This document shows, one piece after another, positions 48,815 through 60,110 of a DNA stretch of 64,000 nt. Below the pieces are notes generated by a model. That model was not told where the DNA came from, ran no database searches, and was given only the letters and a program-made list of their open reading frames with translations. Position numbers and translations under genes: made by a program. Position 1 is the stretch's first letter. Each line of letters starts with the position of its first letter. Source of the DNA: Chrysaora quinquecirrha (taxonomy: Eukaryota; Cnidaria; Scyphozoa; Semaeostomeae; Pelagiidae); NCBI GenBank assembly GCA_014526335.1, contig JACTAT010000330.1, positions 124,001-188,000 of the forward strand, read 5' to 3'.

Positions 48815-50039
48815 AAACTTAAGATTAGACTTAGTATGGGGGGGTTGACTTAGATGTGGATAGGGGTGTGCTGCCTAAGACGCGAAATGCCTGCCCTTAT
48901 TCATACTAAATTTCTGAAAACATATACCCAAAATTCTACCAAAATTTCAAAAATTTACATCCAACCTTGTTAACGTACACTAAACTATATACACTGAATT
49001 ATGCTATGCAATAATACAGTATGTCAATTCGAATGAGGTTTCACAGGGAAAAATGAAAAAAAACGAAAATAAGACAGTTGTTTATAAAGTTTCTACCGAA
49101 GTTTATAGATATGAAGACCCGTGCTTGTACCAAAGTCATGAAAAAAGACACCCTTTTGGGCAGCACGTCCCCAGTACCAAAAATATATTAAGTACACACC
49201 CCCTGGGTGTCTACAGAAGGTCTAATTTGCACCAAATTAAGTACGCACACAATCATTAGACTCGTTTGCACTTGTAAAATAAAATAAATTAAGCTTTTTA
49301 AAAATCATTATGGACTTTTATCGTGATATTTATTCATAGTTATACAATTGTAAATTAGGTTTTTAATATTTCTTTTCTTTTCTTTTTAAGCAGGACAGGC
49401 ATTGAAAACAGCGATATTTTTTTGTTGAAGCTTTAATCCTGTTAAAATATTCGTATTATTATTATTATATTATTATTGTATATATGCAGAATTGTAATTT
49501 AATCATGCCTAATTTAATCATTAGTCAATTTTTATTCTCTGTTCGACTCGTGTCTCCTTCGTGCTGTCCGTGGCTTACTCAAAAGTAACAGACTTTTGCT
49601 TCTGTTACACGTCTCTCCTGTCGATTGATTTCCTTAGTATGGCTGGAATTTGATGTTTCCTCAGATCAGATAAAGAAATCCTTAGTGTGGAGATACATCT
49701 CTAGTTTTTGTATTGTTTTTGTATTTAAATTTCCTTGGATGCAAATAGAGTATGGTAAATCAATAAAGCCTTTTTTGGGCTATCTATGCATGTTTATTTT
49801 CCATCAAAAGTTCATCTAGTTGCAGTGAAAAGTCTTTGGAATTAAGAACATCAAAATTTTACAGTTGTCATTAATAATGCTCTAACGATGAAACGTAAGT
49901 AGCTTAGTGCTCAAGTTAGTGTTCCAAACGATTTTTTAAGGAGTGTCTTAAATTTATAGTTACATGGAAGTTTCTGCTGTTACAGTCCAGTGCAAGATCC
50001 GTTTATTGAATACGATTTAGAACTTAACCATAGAATTAC

Positions 50040-50132
50040 CTGGCGTTGTAGTTGTAGTTGCTTCCGTAGTAACCGTAGTAGAAATACCCGTGTCCATAGT
50101 ACTAGAAGAACTCGTGGTAGTTGTCGTTGTCT
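50040..50132 (-). CDS. Thr/Ser-rich linker exon, unit C
   Basis: 93 nt, phases 1-1, acceptor ATTACTAG, donor CCAG/GTAATT. 31-residue linker beginning ETTTTTTSSSSTMDTGIS. Confidence 0.62.
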
Positions 50133-51213
50133 CTAGTAATGGAGAAAACGAAAAGATTGAAAAGATTGTTTTGAAATAGTAACAATCCACTGCGACACAA
50201 ATCTCACGAAATTACAAAATATTTTACATCATCTTCTGAAGAATGTAAAGTTACTGTATCTTTACATTGCTAAACTTAAGATTAGACTTAGTATGGGGGT
50301 TGACTTAGATGTGGATAGGGGTGTGCCGCCTAAGACGCAAAATGCCTGCCCTTATTAATACTAAATTTCTGAAAACATATACCCAAAATTCTACCAAAAT
50401 TTCAAAAATTTACATCCAACCTTGTTAACGTACACTAAAATATATACACTGAATTATGCTATGCAATAATACAGTATGTCAATTCGAATGAGATTTCACA
50501 AGGAAAAGTGAAAAAAAAAACGAAAATAAGACAGTTGTTTATAAAGTTTATACCGAAGTTTATAGATATGAAGACCCGTGCTTGTACCAAAGTCATGAAA
50601 AACGACACCCTTTTGGGCAGCACGTCCCCAGTACCAAAAATATATTAAGTACACACCCCCTGGGTGTCTACAGAAGGTCTAATTTGCACCTAATTAAGTA
50701 CGCACACAATCATTAGACTCGTTTGCACTTGTATATATGCAGAATTGTATCTCCTAATTTAATCAGACTTTTGCTTCTGTTACACGTCTTTCCTGTTGAT
50801 TGATTTCCTTAGTATGGCTGGAATTTGATGTTCTCTCAGATCAAATGAAGAAATCCTTAGTGTGGAGATCCATCTCTAGTTTTTGTATTGGTTTTGTATT
50901 TAATCTTCCTTGGAGGCAAAAAAGTAAATAGTGTATCGTTAATCAATAAAGCCTTTTTTGGGCTATCTATGCATGTTTATTTTCCATAAAAAGTGAATCT
51001 AGTTGCAGTGAAAAGTCTCTGGAATTAAGAACAAAAATTTTACACTTCTCATAAATAATGCTCTAACGATGAAACGTAAGGAGCTTAGTGCTCGAGTTAG
51101 TATTCCAAACGATGGTTCTAAGGAGTGTTGTAAATACATGGAAGTTTCCGGTGTTACAGTTCAGTGTAAGATCCGTTTATTGAATACGTTTTAGAACTTA
51201 AGCATAGAATTAC

Positions 51214-51291
51214 CTGGCGCTGTAGTTGTAGTTGCTTCCGTAGTAACAGTAGTAGAAGTACTCGTGTACGTGGTGTTAGGTGTTGTTGCCT
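51214..51291 (-). CDS. Thr/Ser-rich linker exon, unit C (diverged)
   Basis: 78 nt, phases 1-1, acceptor ATTATTAG, donor CCAG/GTAATT. Encodes EATTPNTTYTSTSTTVTT followed by EATTTTAP. The most diverged linker, consistent with an older 5' exon not multiplied with the others. Confidence 0.6.
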
Positions 51292-53513
51292 CTAATAATG
51301 GAAAATACGAAACAATTGTTTTGAAATTGTAACAATCGACTCCGAAGCAAATCTCACGAAATTATAAAAAATTTTACAGCATCTTCTGAAGAATATAAAG
51401 TTACTTTATCTCTACATTGCTAAACTTAACATTAACATTAGACTTACTACAAGGGGGGCCGATTTAGTTGAGGATTGGAATGTGCTGCCTAGGAAACGAA
51501 ATGTCTACGCTTATTCATTCACAATTTCTGAAAACGTATACCCGAAATTGTACCAAGATATTATAGCGGCTGTGGGTTTTTATTTTATGCAAAAATTGAA
51601 ACTAACTTGACTTAATTCTTCAACTATGAAAATACGCTGTGAACATAACACATGAACCTACTTGTGCCTTGTGATTTTCTAATAAGAATATATTTCATAT
51701 CAATATTAAGGTGCAAGTTGTTGAAATTTAAGAATAATAGCCCGGCGCAAATTTTATGAAAATTTTTGTTTTTGGTTCGAGTGTTTTCAGCAAGCAAGAC
51801 AAGTAGTGTGACTTTCGCGCCACTACAATCATCAAGATTGTGTTGTAACTTTATCTTAGCGTTCATCGACTCTTATTGCTCTATTCTCATTGTGCTGTGT
51901 TTGTTTCTGTGATGAAGAATGACAGTAGCATAAAGACCTGAGCTTTCTTTCTATATCGTTTATCAAATGTACACGTGTTTGCAATGTTTGACGAATAATA
52001 AGTCTCAACAAATACTGAAGTACCCCCAAACCTCAGTATTTGGAAAATCTTGGAAGTCAGCAAATCAAGAAAATGTTGCGTTACCGCAAAACATCAAATT
52101 TATGCCATAGTGCACGCAAGTAGTTGGCAAAACGAAAAGATTATAAAGTTTTTGACATCGTACTAGCGGAATGAAACTGTCCATACAACTTTTTTACACA
52201 TGTTCAGCTTACTGGTCAAAGCTGCGAAACAGCATTTCATTTCTGATGACTAAAAGAATATACTTGCGCATTTCCGTGACACACTAAGTTTCCCGTCTTG
52301 AGACAATGATGCTGTTCTCACGTCAAATAGAATGAAGAAAGTTTTCTTACGCTGTTCCTTTAGCTATTTAATCTTGTTCTTTTACGCACCTGTTTACTTG
52401 CAGAGCTCTACCTTTTGTTGCTTAAGTAGAAAAATCTTTAGATATGTCTTTCGAAACATCAAGGCCACCCCCAGGCCACATTAATTAACATCATTGAATC
52501 TAAAGGGCTAAAGGAATAGGAATCCCTATTCTGTGTTGAAATTCTTCCTATTCTGTGTTATAATTTGGGTACGGGTATGTGCCGCCCATATGGGTGGGTT
52601 TTTTGCCCTTAAATTCTGTAAACATGGGTATGATTTTAACCAAAACCCCATTAAAGTGAATGGAAAATTGAGGAAACCTTAAAAATTAAATTCTATTTCG
52701 GTCAGAAAAGTGTGAAAATCGCGTCGAAGATGTTCGTAGAAAGATTGAAAGCAACATTAAGGCCTAGAAATCTCACTACTCTCATATTTCGCATATTTTT
52801 ACTCGGAATTTAGGGTATGCTTTTGCATAAGCTTACATTATTAGTGGGGGAGGGGTTTGAAATATCTGGGCGGCAGGTCCTCATCCAACCACAAGTTATG
52901 TACCCCCGGGTTAAATTCCGCACCCTCTTGCTGGACAGCTCAAGCAACGGCCTGTTGCTGAAAATGTTAAATCATACAAGATTGTTTTTAATCAAGTTTA
53001 CTGATAGGAAAAAGATATTTAAATCAGGTTTAAAAATTGCAAGAAAAGAATTGATTCAATTTCAAGTCATATCAGGAACCAACAATTGAAAAAATTCAAA
53101 TTTTAAATCGCCTATATCTAATTTTATAGTGTAAAGATATATTCTATTCCCAAACATCAACCATTAAAATATTGGTGCAGTTGAAGCTTTTATGCTAAAG
53201 AAGCTAGAGTTTTTGTTTAAATTTTCACAGAATCATGTTTGTATTTAATTAAAAAAGCACAACACATGACAGGGCATGATCAACTGGGTAAAAAATGAAT
53301 TTAAGAAATTAAGGCAATGACTAATAATGTTTGTTGACTGTCTTTCTTAAGATTTTTTTCTGATATTGCAAGTGTAATTTTAAAAGGCAATATGATAATA
53401 ATTTACTCTTCAGCGCTATTCTTTTACTCTAATCCACTGTTACAATTGCAGCTGGAAAATGAAAATAAGTTTAGTTTAGGAATAACTTTATTATTTATAA
53501 ATGGGAAAATTAC
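51292..53513. other. Intron, unit C
   Basis: Largely collinear with 9681-11770, with a local insertion around 52840-53030 (starting TTAGTGGGGGAGGGG). No gene seen. Confidence 0.45.
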
Positions 53514-53567
53514 CTGTCTGAGAACTTGGCGTCGAATATTTATTGTCCAACGGTGGATTCACCGGAG
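53514..53567 (-). CDS. Candidate Pro/Ser/Thr-rich linker exon (unit C only)
   Basis: 54-nt interval with polypyrimidine tract (CTTCTTTTTATTCCC), acceptor AACAAAAG, donor ACAG/GTAATT and phases 1-1. Would encode APVNPPLDNKYSTPSSQT, giving a mature N-terminus just after the signal peptide. Found only in unit C, in the stretch units A and B lost. Supported only by splice signals and phase. Confidence 0.4.
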
Positions 53568-55046
53568 CTTTTGTTATAGGGAATAAAAAGAAGAGTTAAA
53601 GTGTCAGCACTGTTATACCATTCTTGCTCATCATTTGAAAAAATACATTATCAAATTCTTCAGAAACTTAGGCGTCCCCCCATCGGTGACAGAAAAACGC
53701 ATGCATGTCAAAAATATGTGCGTGAGCTATTTGAGATTAGAGTTACACGTGATTTTTTTATAAGAAACCCTTTATAAGAAACCCAGACTCTCGAATGGCC
53801 AAAATTAAAGAAACTCCAGTACTGGAAATTTTTGCGTAAGAAACTTTTCACCTCAGACATCGAAAAATGTTGTTTTAATTTTCGTGTTTCCTCTGCAATA
53901 ACGCACATCAGTGACAACTGATGAACAAGAAACCAATAGGCATTCAAATATGATCGATAAATGGGTTTGGAACATCATTGGGATATAATAACAATGTTGC
54001 CAATATGGATATTCAAGAAACTCTTAAAAAACTTTCAGTACTAAAAATTGGAAAATTTTAATAAACTTCCAGTATAGGTCAATTTTTTTAGTTTCTTATA
54101 AAAAAAATACGTGTATAATGAATATTTCAAATCATTCCATTGTATCTTGAAGGCCTGATGACCAAGACTGGCTAGAATATACTTGTTAAAAATTGAAATG
54201 TCACAAAGCCTCCAAGGAGATCTGAAAAGTGGGGGGCAAACTTTCATAAAAAAATACCAATTACGTAGGGTCGCACGCAATGACCGTAAGGTCAAGCAAT
54301 GATCGTAAGGTCATTGCCCTAAACAGCTGGGGGTCTGGGGGCACCGTAAGCCCCCAAGCGGGTCCAGGGCAGATCCCTGGGAGGGGTCCAGGGGGCGGAG
54401 CCCCCGGAAGCTTACGAGATTTTTTCATATTTGAGGCCTTAAAATGGGTTTGGATGCTGAAAATTCTCCTTGTGCGCTATGATAAAAAACACCACAAATA
54501 GACATACTAATAGATATACAGCCCCCGAATATCCACCCATTAGCAGAAAATGACAGCAAGCGCTGCATTTGAATGAATTGTGTTTACATTTACCGAAACA
54601 TCATTTTTCCCTACAACAAAATGTGCCTTTTTAACTGGACTTAACATTTTTGTTTTTTGAAAATATGGCTGGCTTCAGTTTTAGGTACTTTCTTTTAGGT
54701 ACTTTCTTTCTGTACATCTTTTCTGTAAAATGTTTGCTGGGGTCCCTCTGAATCAAGAAAATACCCTTGAAAACAAAATCTAACTTTTGGGAGGCCTATG
54801 GGAGGCCGTGACGCCATTACCCCCCTTCACTCCTCTCCCTTACTCTGTGATACTAGTCTAAGGCATTAAAACAGTTCGAAACAAATTTCATAAAGGCATA
54901 CTTTGCAAAAAAAGTGGGGGGGCCAAGGCCCCCCCCCCCTTCGTCGGAGGCCCTGTGTCACCGTGGACACCTTGCCTGCTCGTGTGAAACATGCAGCATT
55001 TCTTATTAGTTTCGAAAGAACATGTTATTTGATTGGTAGTTTTGTA
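53568..55046. other. Intron 1 sequence with dispersed repeats
   Basis: No gene. Holds a GC-rich palindromic repeat (54280-54418), a poly-C/poly-G stretch near 54.91-54.95 kb, and the first partial minisatellite unit. Confidence 0.45.
54280..54418. repeat. GC-rich palindromic repeat
   Basis: Sharp GC island in AT-rich DNA. Contains a hairpin (GGGGGCGGAGCCCCC) and an imperfect palindrome around GACCGTAAGGTC. Looks like the end of a dispersed repeat; family not identified. Confidence 0.5.
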
Positions 55047-57790
55047 GAACTGAGGGTCGCTTATGGGTTCTAGGGAACATTGGAACATGCGAACTGTATC
55101 CAGGGAACAAGGGAACATGATCAAAATAAAAAGGGTAACCAGGGAAGATCGGAAAACAGGGATCAGGTTTAATCCTTATTTTCGACCTGCTTGACCATCA
55201 GTCTTACAAATAATCCTATAAAACTCCAGGGAACAATTGGATTTTCTCAAGAGAACAGGGGAGTATGTTACCCCACTAAACGACCCTCAGAACTGAAGAA
55301 CGTAGCTAGTTGTTAAAAATTGAAATGTCATCTTAGACGGCTTGCTTTTAAAACATTTAGCATTTCTTATCAGTTTCGAAAGAACATGATATTTGAGTGG
55401 TAGTTTTATAGGACAGAAGAACGTAGCTAGTTGTTGATAATTGAAGCGTCATCTTGGACACCTTGCTTCTAAAACATTAAGCATTTCTTATCAGTTTCGA
55501 AAGAACATGATATTTGAGTGGTACTTTTGTAGAACTAAAGAACAAAGCTAGTCGTTAAAAATTGAAATGTCATCTTGGACGCCTTGCTTCTAAAACATTA
55601 AGCATTTCTTATCAATTTCAACAGAACATGATATTTGATTGGTACTTTTGTAGAACTAAAGAACGAAGCTAGTCGTTAAAAATTGAAATGTCATCTTGGA
55701 CGCCTTGCTTCTAAAACATTAAGCATTTCTTATCAATTTCAACAGAACATGATATTTGATTGGTACTTTTGTAGAACTAAAGAACGAAGCTAGTCGTTAA
55801 AAATTGAAATGTCATCTTGGACGCCTTGCTATTAAAACATTTAGCATTTCTTATCAATTTCAACAGAACATGATATTTGATTGGTACTTTTGTAGAACTA
55901 AAGAACGAAGCTAGTCCTTAAAAATTGAAATGTCATCTTGGACGCCTTGCTATTAAAACATTTAGCATTTCTTATCAATTTCAACAGAACATGATATTTG
56001 ATTGGTACTTTTGTAGAACTAAAGAACGAAGCTAGTCGTTAAAAATTTAAATGTCATCTTGGACGCCTTGCTTCTAAAACATTTAGCATTTCTTATCAAT
56101 TTCAAAAGAACATGATATTTCATTGGTAGTTTTGTAGAACGACAGAACGTAGCTAGTTGTTAAAAACTGAAATGTCATCTTGGACGCCTTGCTATTAAAA
56201 CATTTAGCATTTCTTATCAATTTCAAAAGAACATGATATTTCATTGGTAGTTTTGTAGAACGACAGAACGTAGCTAGTTGTTAAAAATTGAAATTTCATC
56301 TTGGACGCCTTGCTATTAAAACATTTAGCATTTCTTATCAATTTCAACAGAACATGATATTTCATTGGTAGTTTTGTAGAACGGAAGAACGTTGCTAGTT
56401 GTTAAAAACTGAAATGTCACCTTGGACCCCTTGCTTCTAAAACATTTAGCATTTCTTATCAATTTCAAAAGAACATGATATTTGAGTGGTAGTTTTGTAG
56501 AACGTAAGAACGTTGCTAGTTGTTAAAAACTGAAATGTCACCTTGGACCCCTTGCTTCTAAAACATTTAGCATTTCTTATCAATTTCAAAAGAACATGAT
56601 ATTTGAGTGGTAGTTTTGTAGAACGACAGAACGTAGCTAGTTGTTGAAAAATGAAATGTTATCTTGGACGCCTTGCTTTTAAAACATTAAGCAGTTCTTT
56701 TCAGTTTCGAAAGAACATGATATTTGAGTGGTAGTTTTGTAGAACGGAAGAACGTAGCTAGTTGTCGAAAATTGAAATGTCATCTTGGACGCCTTGCTTT
56801 TAAAACATTTAGCATTTCTTATCAATTTCAAAAGAACATGATATTTAAGTGGTAGTTTTGTAGAACGTAAGAACGTTGCTAGTTGTTAAAAACTGAAATG
56901 TCACCTTGGACCCCTGGCTTCTAAAACATTTAGCATTTCTTATCAATTTCGAAAGAACATGATATTTGAGTGGTAGTTTTGTAGAACGTAAGAACGTTGC
57001 TAGTTGTTAAAAACTGAAATGTCACCTTGGACGCCTTGCTTTTAAAACATTTAGCATTTCTTTTCAGTTTCGAAAGAAAATGATATTTGAGTGGTAGTTT
57101 TGTGGAACGACAGAACGTAGCTAGTGGTTAAATATTGAAATGTCACCTTGGACCCCTTGCTTCTAAAACATTTAGCATATCTTATCAATTTCGAAAGAAC
57201 ATGATATTTGATTGGTAGTTTTGTAGAACGAAAGAACGTATCTAGTTGTTAAAAACTGAAATGTCATCTTAGACGCCTTGCTTTTAAAACATTTAGCATT
57301 TCTTTTCAGTTTCGAAAGAACATAATATTTCATTGGTAGTTTCGTAGAACGGAAGAACGTAGCTAGCTGTTAAAAATTGAAATATCACCTTTGGACGCCT
57401 TGCTTTTAAAACATTAAGCATTTCTTATCAATTTCAAAAGAACATGATATTTGATTGGTAGTTTTGTAGAACGGAAGAACGTAGCTAGTTGTCGAAAATT
57501 GAAATGTCATCTTAGACGCCTTGCTTTTAAAACATTTAGCATTTCTTTTCAGTTTCGAAAGAACATAATATTTCATTGGTAGTTACGTAGAACGGAAGAA
57601 CGTAGCTAGCTGTTAAAAATTGAAATATCACCTTGGACGCCTTGCTTTTAAAACATTAAGCATTTCTTATCAATTTCAAAAGAACATGATATTTGATTGG
57701 TAGTTTTGTAGAAACTTCACCTTGGACGCCTTGCCTCTAAAACATTTAGCATTTCCTATTAATTTGAAGGAACATGATATTTTATTAGTA
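54960..57790. repeat. Minisatellite, ~121 bp unit, ~21 copies
   Basis: Longest array of the family, in intron 1 downstream of the signal-peptide exon. Sub-variants recur in blocks (GAACTAAAGAACGAAGCTAG against GAACGACAGAACGTAGCTAG), indicating local expansion. Interrupted by the MITE at 55051. Confidence 0.93.
55051..55289. mobile_element. 239-bp MITE inserted in the minisatellite
   Basis: Inverted ends TGAGGGTCG...CGACCCTCA flanked by GAAC on both sides; interior has repeated AGGGAACA. It interrupts a ~120-bp minisatellite unit at TTTGTAGAAC, so the empty site is visible in neighbouring units. Confidence 0.8.
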
Positions 57791-58350
57791 GTTTTGTAGA
57801 AGTGAATAGCGTAGCTAGTTGTTAAAAAAGACCAAAAATTAATGTTATTGCTGGTTACGGTACCCGTCATCTGGCGGGAATTAAAGCATAGTTGCTAAAA
57901 AAAGAGCTAAGGACATTCGACATTTTTTTGGCAACTAAAGGAAGTTAAAGTGTTGATGACATCTTCTCAACCATGTTATTTAAACAAAATGCTAATAGCT
58001 GATATGCCGTTCCATTTGCTTAGCGTTGTTGATTTATCTCGATGTAGATGATTTCTATTTCAAAATACAGCCGAAATTGATTTTTGCACAATGCCTCTAT
58101 GTTTTTCAGTTATTCAAGTGGAGAAAATTAAAATGTGATAAACATGCAAATGAATTAGGAAAAGGCTTCTTTTTAGTAGTCAAACCCTCATAACAGAACG
58201 TATAGGGTGAGGGTGTAATAGCAATCTCATTGAGTTAGATTTCTGATTTTTACAAAACTTTGCCGAAATAGCCGGAAATAAGAAAAGGTTCGAAAATCAG
58301 AAAACCAAGCGAAGGTTTGAGATCTATGCAGTGATAAATAGAAAAATTAC
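57791..58350. other. Start of intron 1
   Basis: AT-rich, single-copy in the window. No exon recognised. Confidence 0.5.
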
Positions 58351-58420
58351 CTGCTTCTGTCAATGCAACAGCACAAAGAGCGACGTGTAACAGAAAAAGA
58401 GGATTCTTCATCTTGAATAA
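58351..58420 (-). CDS. Signal-peptide exon of the GH9 locus
   Basis: Acceptor TTCTCTTTCCAG, then 9 nt of leader and an ATG at 58411 in good context (CAAGATGA). Encodes MKNPLFLLHVALCAVALTEA: a basic start, hydrophobic core and small residues at the end, a classic secretory signal. Donor GCAG/GTAATT leaves phase 1, the phase required by the linker exons and by the candidate exon at 53514. It is the only signal-peptide exon seen in the window, on the same strand and 5' of all three GH9 units. Predicts secretion of whatever is spliced to it. Confidence 0.82.
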
Positions 58421-58579
58421 CTGGAAAGAGAATTTAAAAAAATCATTTAATTGTTATGCTTTTTAATTATAGAGAAAAGCGTGCATCAAAAAGGTAAACT
58501 ACAGTTTTTCTGCATCTTTATTTGATCTTCATATTTTTCTTAGTATCAAATATAATCAAATCGGAAATCGCTTACCTAC

Positions 58580-58625
58580 CTGCTCCGGATAGTTCCTCAC
58601 ATCCGCAGCTGAAGATTCGCTTGAG
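58580..58625 (-). other. Candidate 5'UTR exon
   Basis: Ends at CCGGAGCAG/GTAGGTAAG (overlapping donors) and begins near an initiator-like TCAACTC about 30 nt below a TATA box. Contains no ATG in frame with the signal peptide. An intron of ~160 nt would separate it from the signal-peptide exon. Confidence 0.45.
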
Positions 58626-58645
58626 TTGATGAGGAGATCTTCAGC

Positions 58646-58655
58646 TATTCTTATA
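58646..58655 (-). promoter_or_regulatory. TATA box (TATAAGAATA)
   Basis: Minus-strand TATAAGAATA placed ~25-30 nt above the presumed start of the 5'UTR exon. Likely core promoter for the GH9 locus. No comparable promoter was recognised in units A or B. Confidence 0.4.
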
Positions 58656-59367
58656 CCTGTTTGTGCAGAAAATAGAACAAAAGTTACCAAGCTTGGTCAC
58701 TTGGTTACTTCTCCTTCCTCGATTTCTAGCGGCACAGAGCTATTTCCGATTGAGAATTAAGAATGAAACTGTAGCCTTTTTCGGTTAAAAATCGCATCTG
58801 CATGCATAATTCAGTAAACTGATGTCAATACACACCAAAACACGCAAGACGCAACTTATTCTGAAGCCACAAACGGTAGAAAAGGCATTGCGAAAGCCAT
58901 GAGCCGCACGCAGAATAGTGGCCGAAGCCGTAGAGCCTAAAACCTATAATATAGTTTATTGCAAAACAATGCATAGTTGTTGTTTGTCTGGATCTATAAC
59001 TGCAATACATGCTTCAGTATACCAGATGCCATATTAAACTCATAAAACCATATTTGTACTATACAACATTTGCAACACAACTATATGTTGAACTGTACTG
59101 TAGAGGCCTGTTGCATTATTGTCTATAATTGTACTTTGCATGGTGCATAGGCAAATAAGCTTCCTCCAACTTCATTAGTTGGAAATAAGGTGTCATAATA
59201 ATGAAATTATGAAAGGATTTCGACTGTTTAGGGAAACGAAATGTTGGGTTGTAGCAACTGGATATAGACTCTTAGTATTTTTTGAATTTACCAACTATAT
59301 TCTTTCTATCCATGATGCATTGGATATCTTTTAATTACTCCTAATTGTTGGGGGAACACAAACAGAG

Positions 59368-59655
59368 CTACAGTATTGCAATATCGTAACACTGATAGTC
59401 TCCAAAAAACGCAGGCAAAAACTTGCTTCGAGGAACTAAATATTCTACAATATGTGACAATGATGTTTCTGCGACATAGGTGTAACTATTATGCAACCCA
59501 TGTTCAAAAGCTGCTTGATGCTCTGTCTTGGCAATTGTAGCTAACCTTACAGTTTCCCGTGTCCATTTTCTTACTTTGTTCACCACATAAATCCCCTTCG
59601 AATCATCTCGTCCAACAAAGGCATGATCAGTATCATCCCTTCTGTGGAATTAATT
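59368..59655 (-). other. Unassigned coding candidate
   Basis: About 95 codons open on the minus strand from a possible acceptor (TTAATTCCACAG) to a stop: HAFVGRDDSKGIYVVNKV, then WTRETVRLATIAKTEHQAAF. Composition looks protein-like, not repeat-like, but no family is recognised and no neighbouring exon was found. Could be a decayed gene or retroelement piece. Confidence 0.22.
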
Positions 59656-59814
59656 GATTTCACGAAATAGCAGTCCGATAATACCAAAGGGCCAGAAGCA
59701 CCCCTTCCAATGCCTGAAGAGATAATACAGCTCCCACTGCACGTCATTTTTCCGTGCTTCATGGCTCTAAATTGTTGGAGTTGGTCTGTGGTTTTCTTAT
59801 GGATTCGTCATCTT

Positions 59815-60110
59815 TATGGCATCTAGCGGTTTTCCAAACAATGTAATTTATGTATGATGTCCATCCCATTCGTCCAATTAATCAGCCTTAGGAGGATGGA
59901 GGATGAAAACAGTGCATTCATATTTAATCAAGCAACCCTCTCTTAAGGCCTTCAAACACTCTCTCGTCGAATTGTGTTGATCATCTCTTCATCTTCGTTT
60001 CATTTGATCGTTAGAACTACTCTCGAGAGAAGCAAGATAATGTCTTGTCCCCACCATGAAATAAATCTTCCGCAAACTCTTATCTTTTCCACGTGTTTTG
60101 CTTCCAAATG
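59815..60110. repeat. Diverged dispersed repeat, copy 1
   Basis: Shares an ordered set of short blocks with 62740-63050: AGCGGTTTTCCAAACAAT, ACAGTGCATTCAT, CTCTCGTCGA, GTTGATCAT, AAATAAATCTTCCGC. Old repeat of unknown family. Confidence 0.5.

Larger units (their letters stand above)
31612..57790. repeat. Tandem segmental duplication unit C (5'-most)
   Basis: Largest unit (~26 kb), including the longest minisatellite array, extra insertions and the YR retrotransposon. Adjoins the single-copy signal-peptide exon and promoter, so it probably represents the ancestral 5' end of the locus. Confidence 0.82.
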
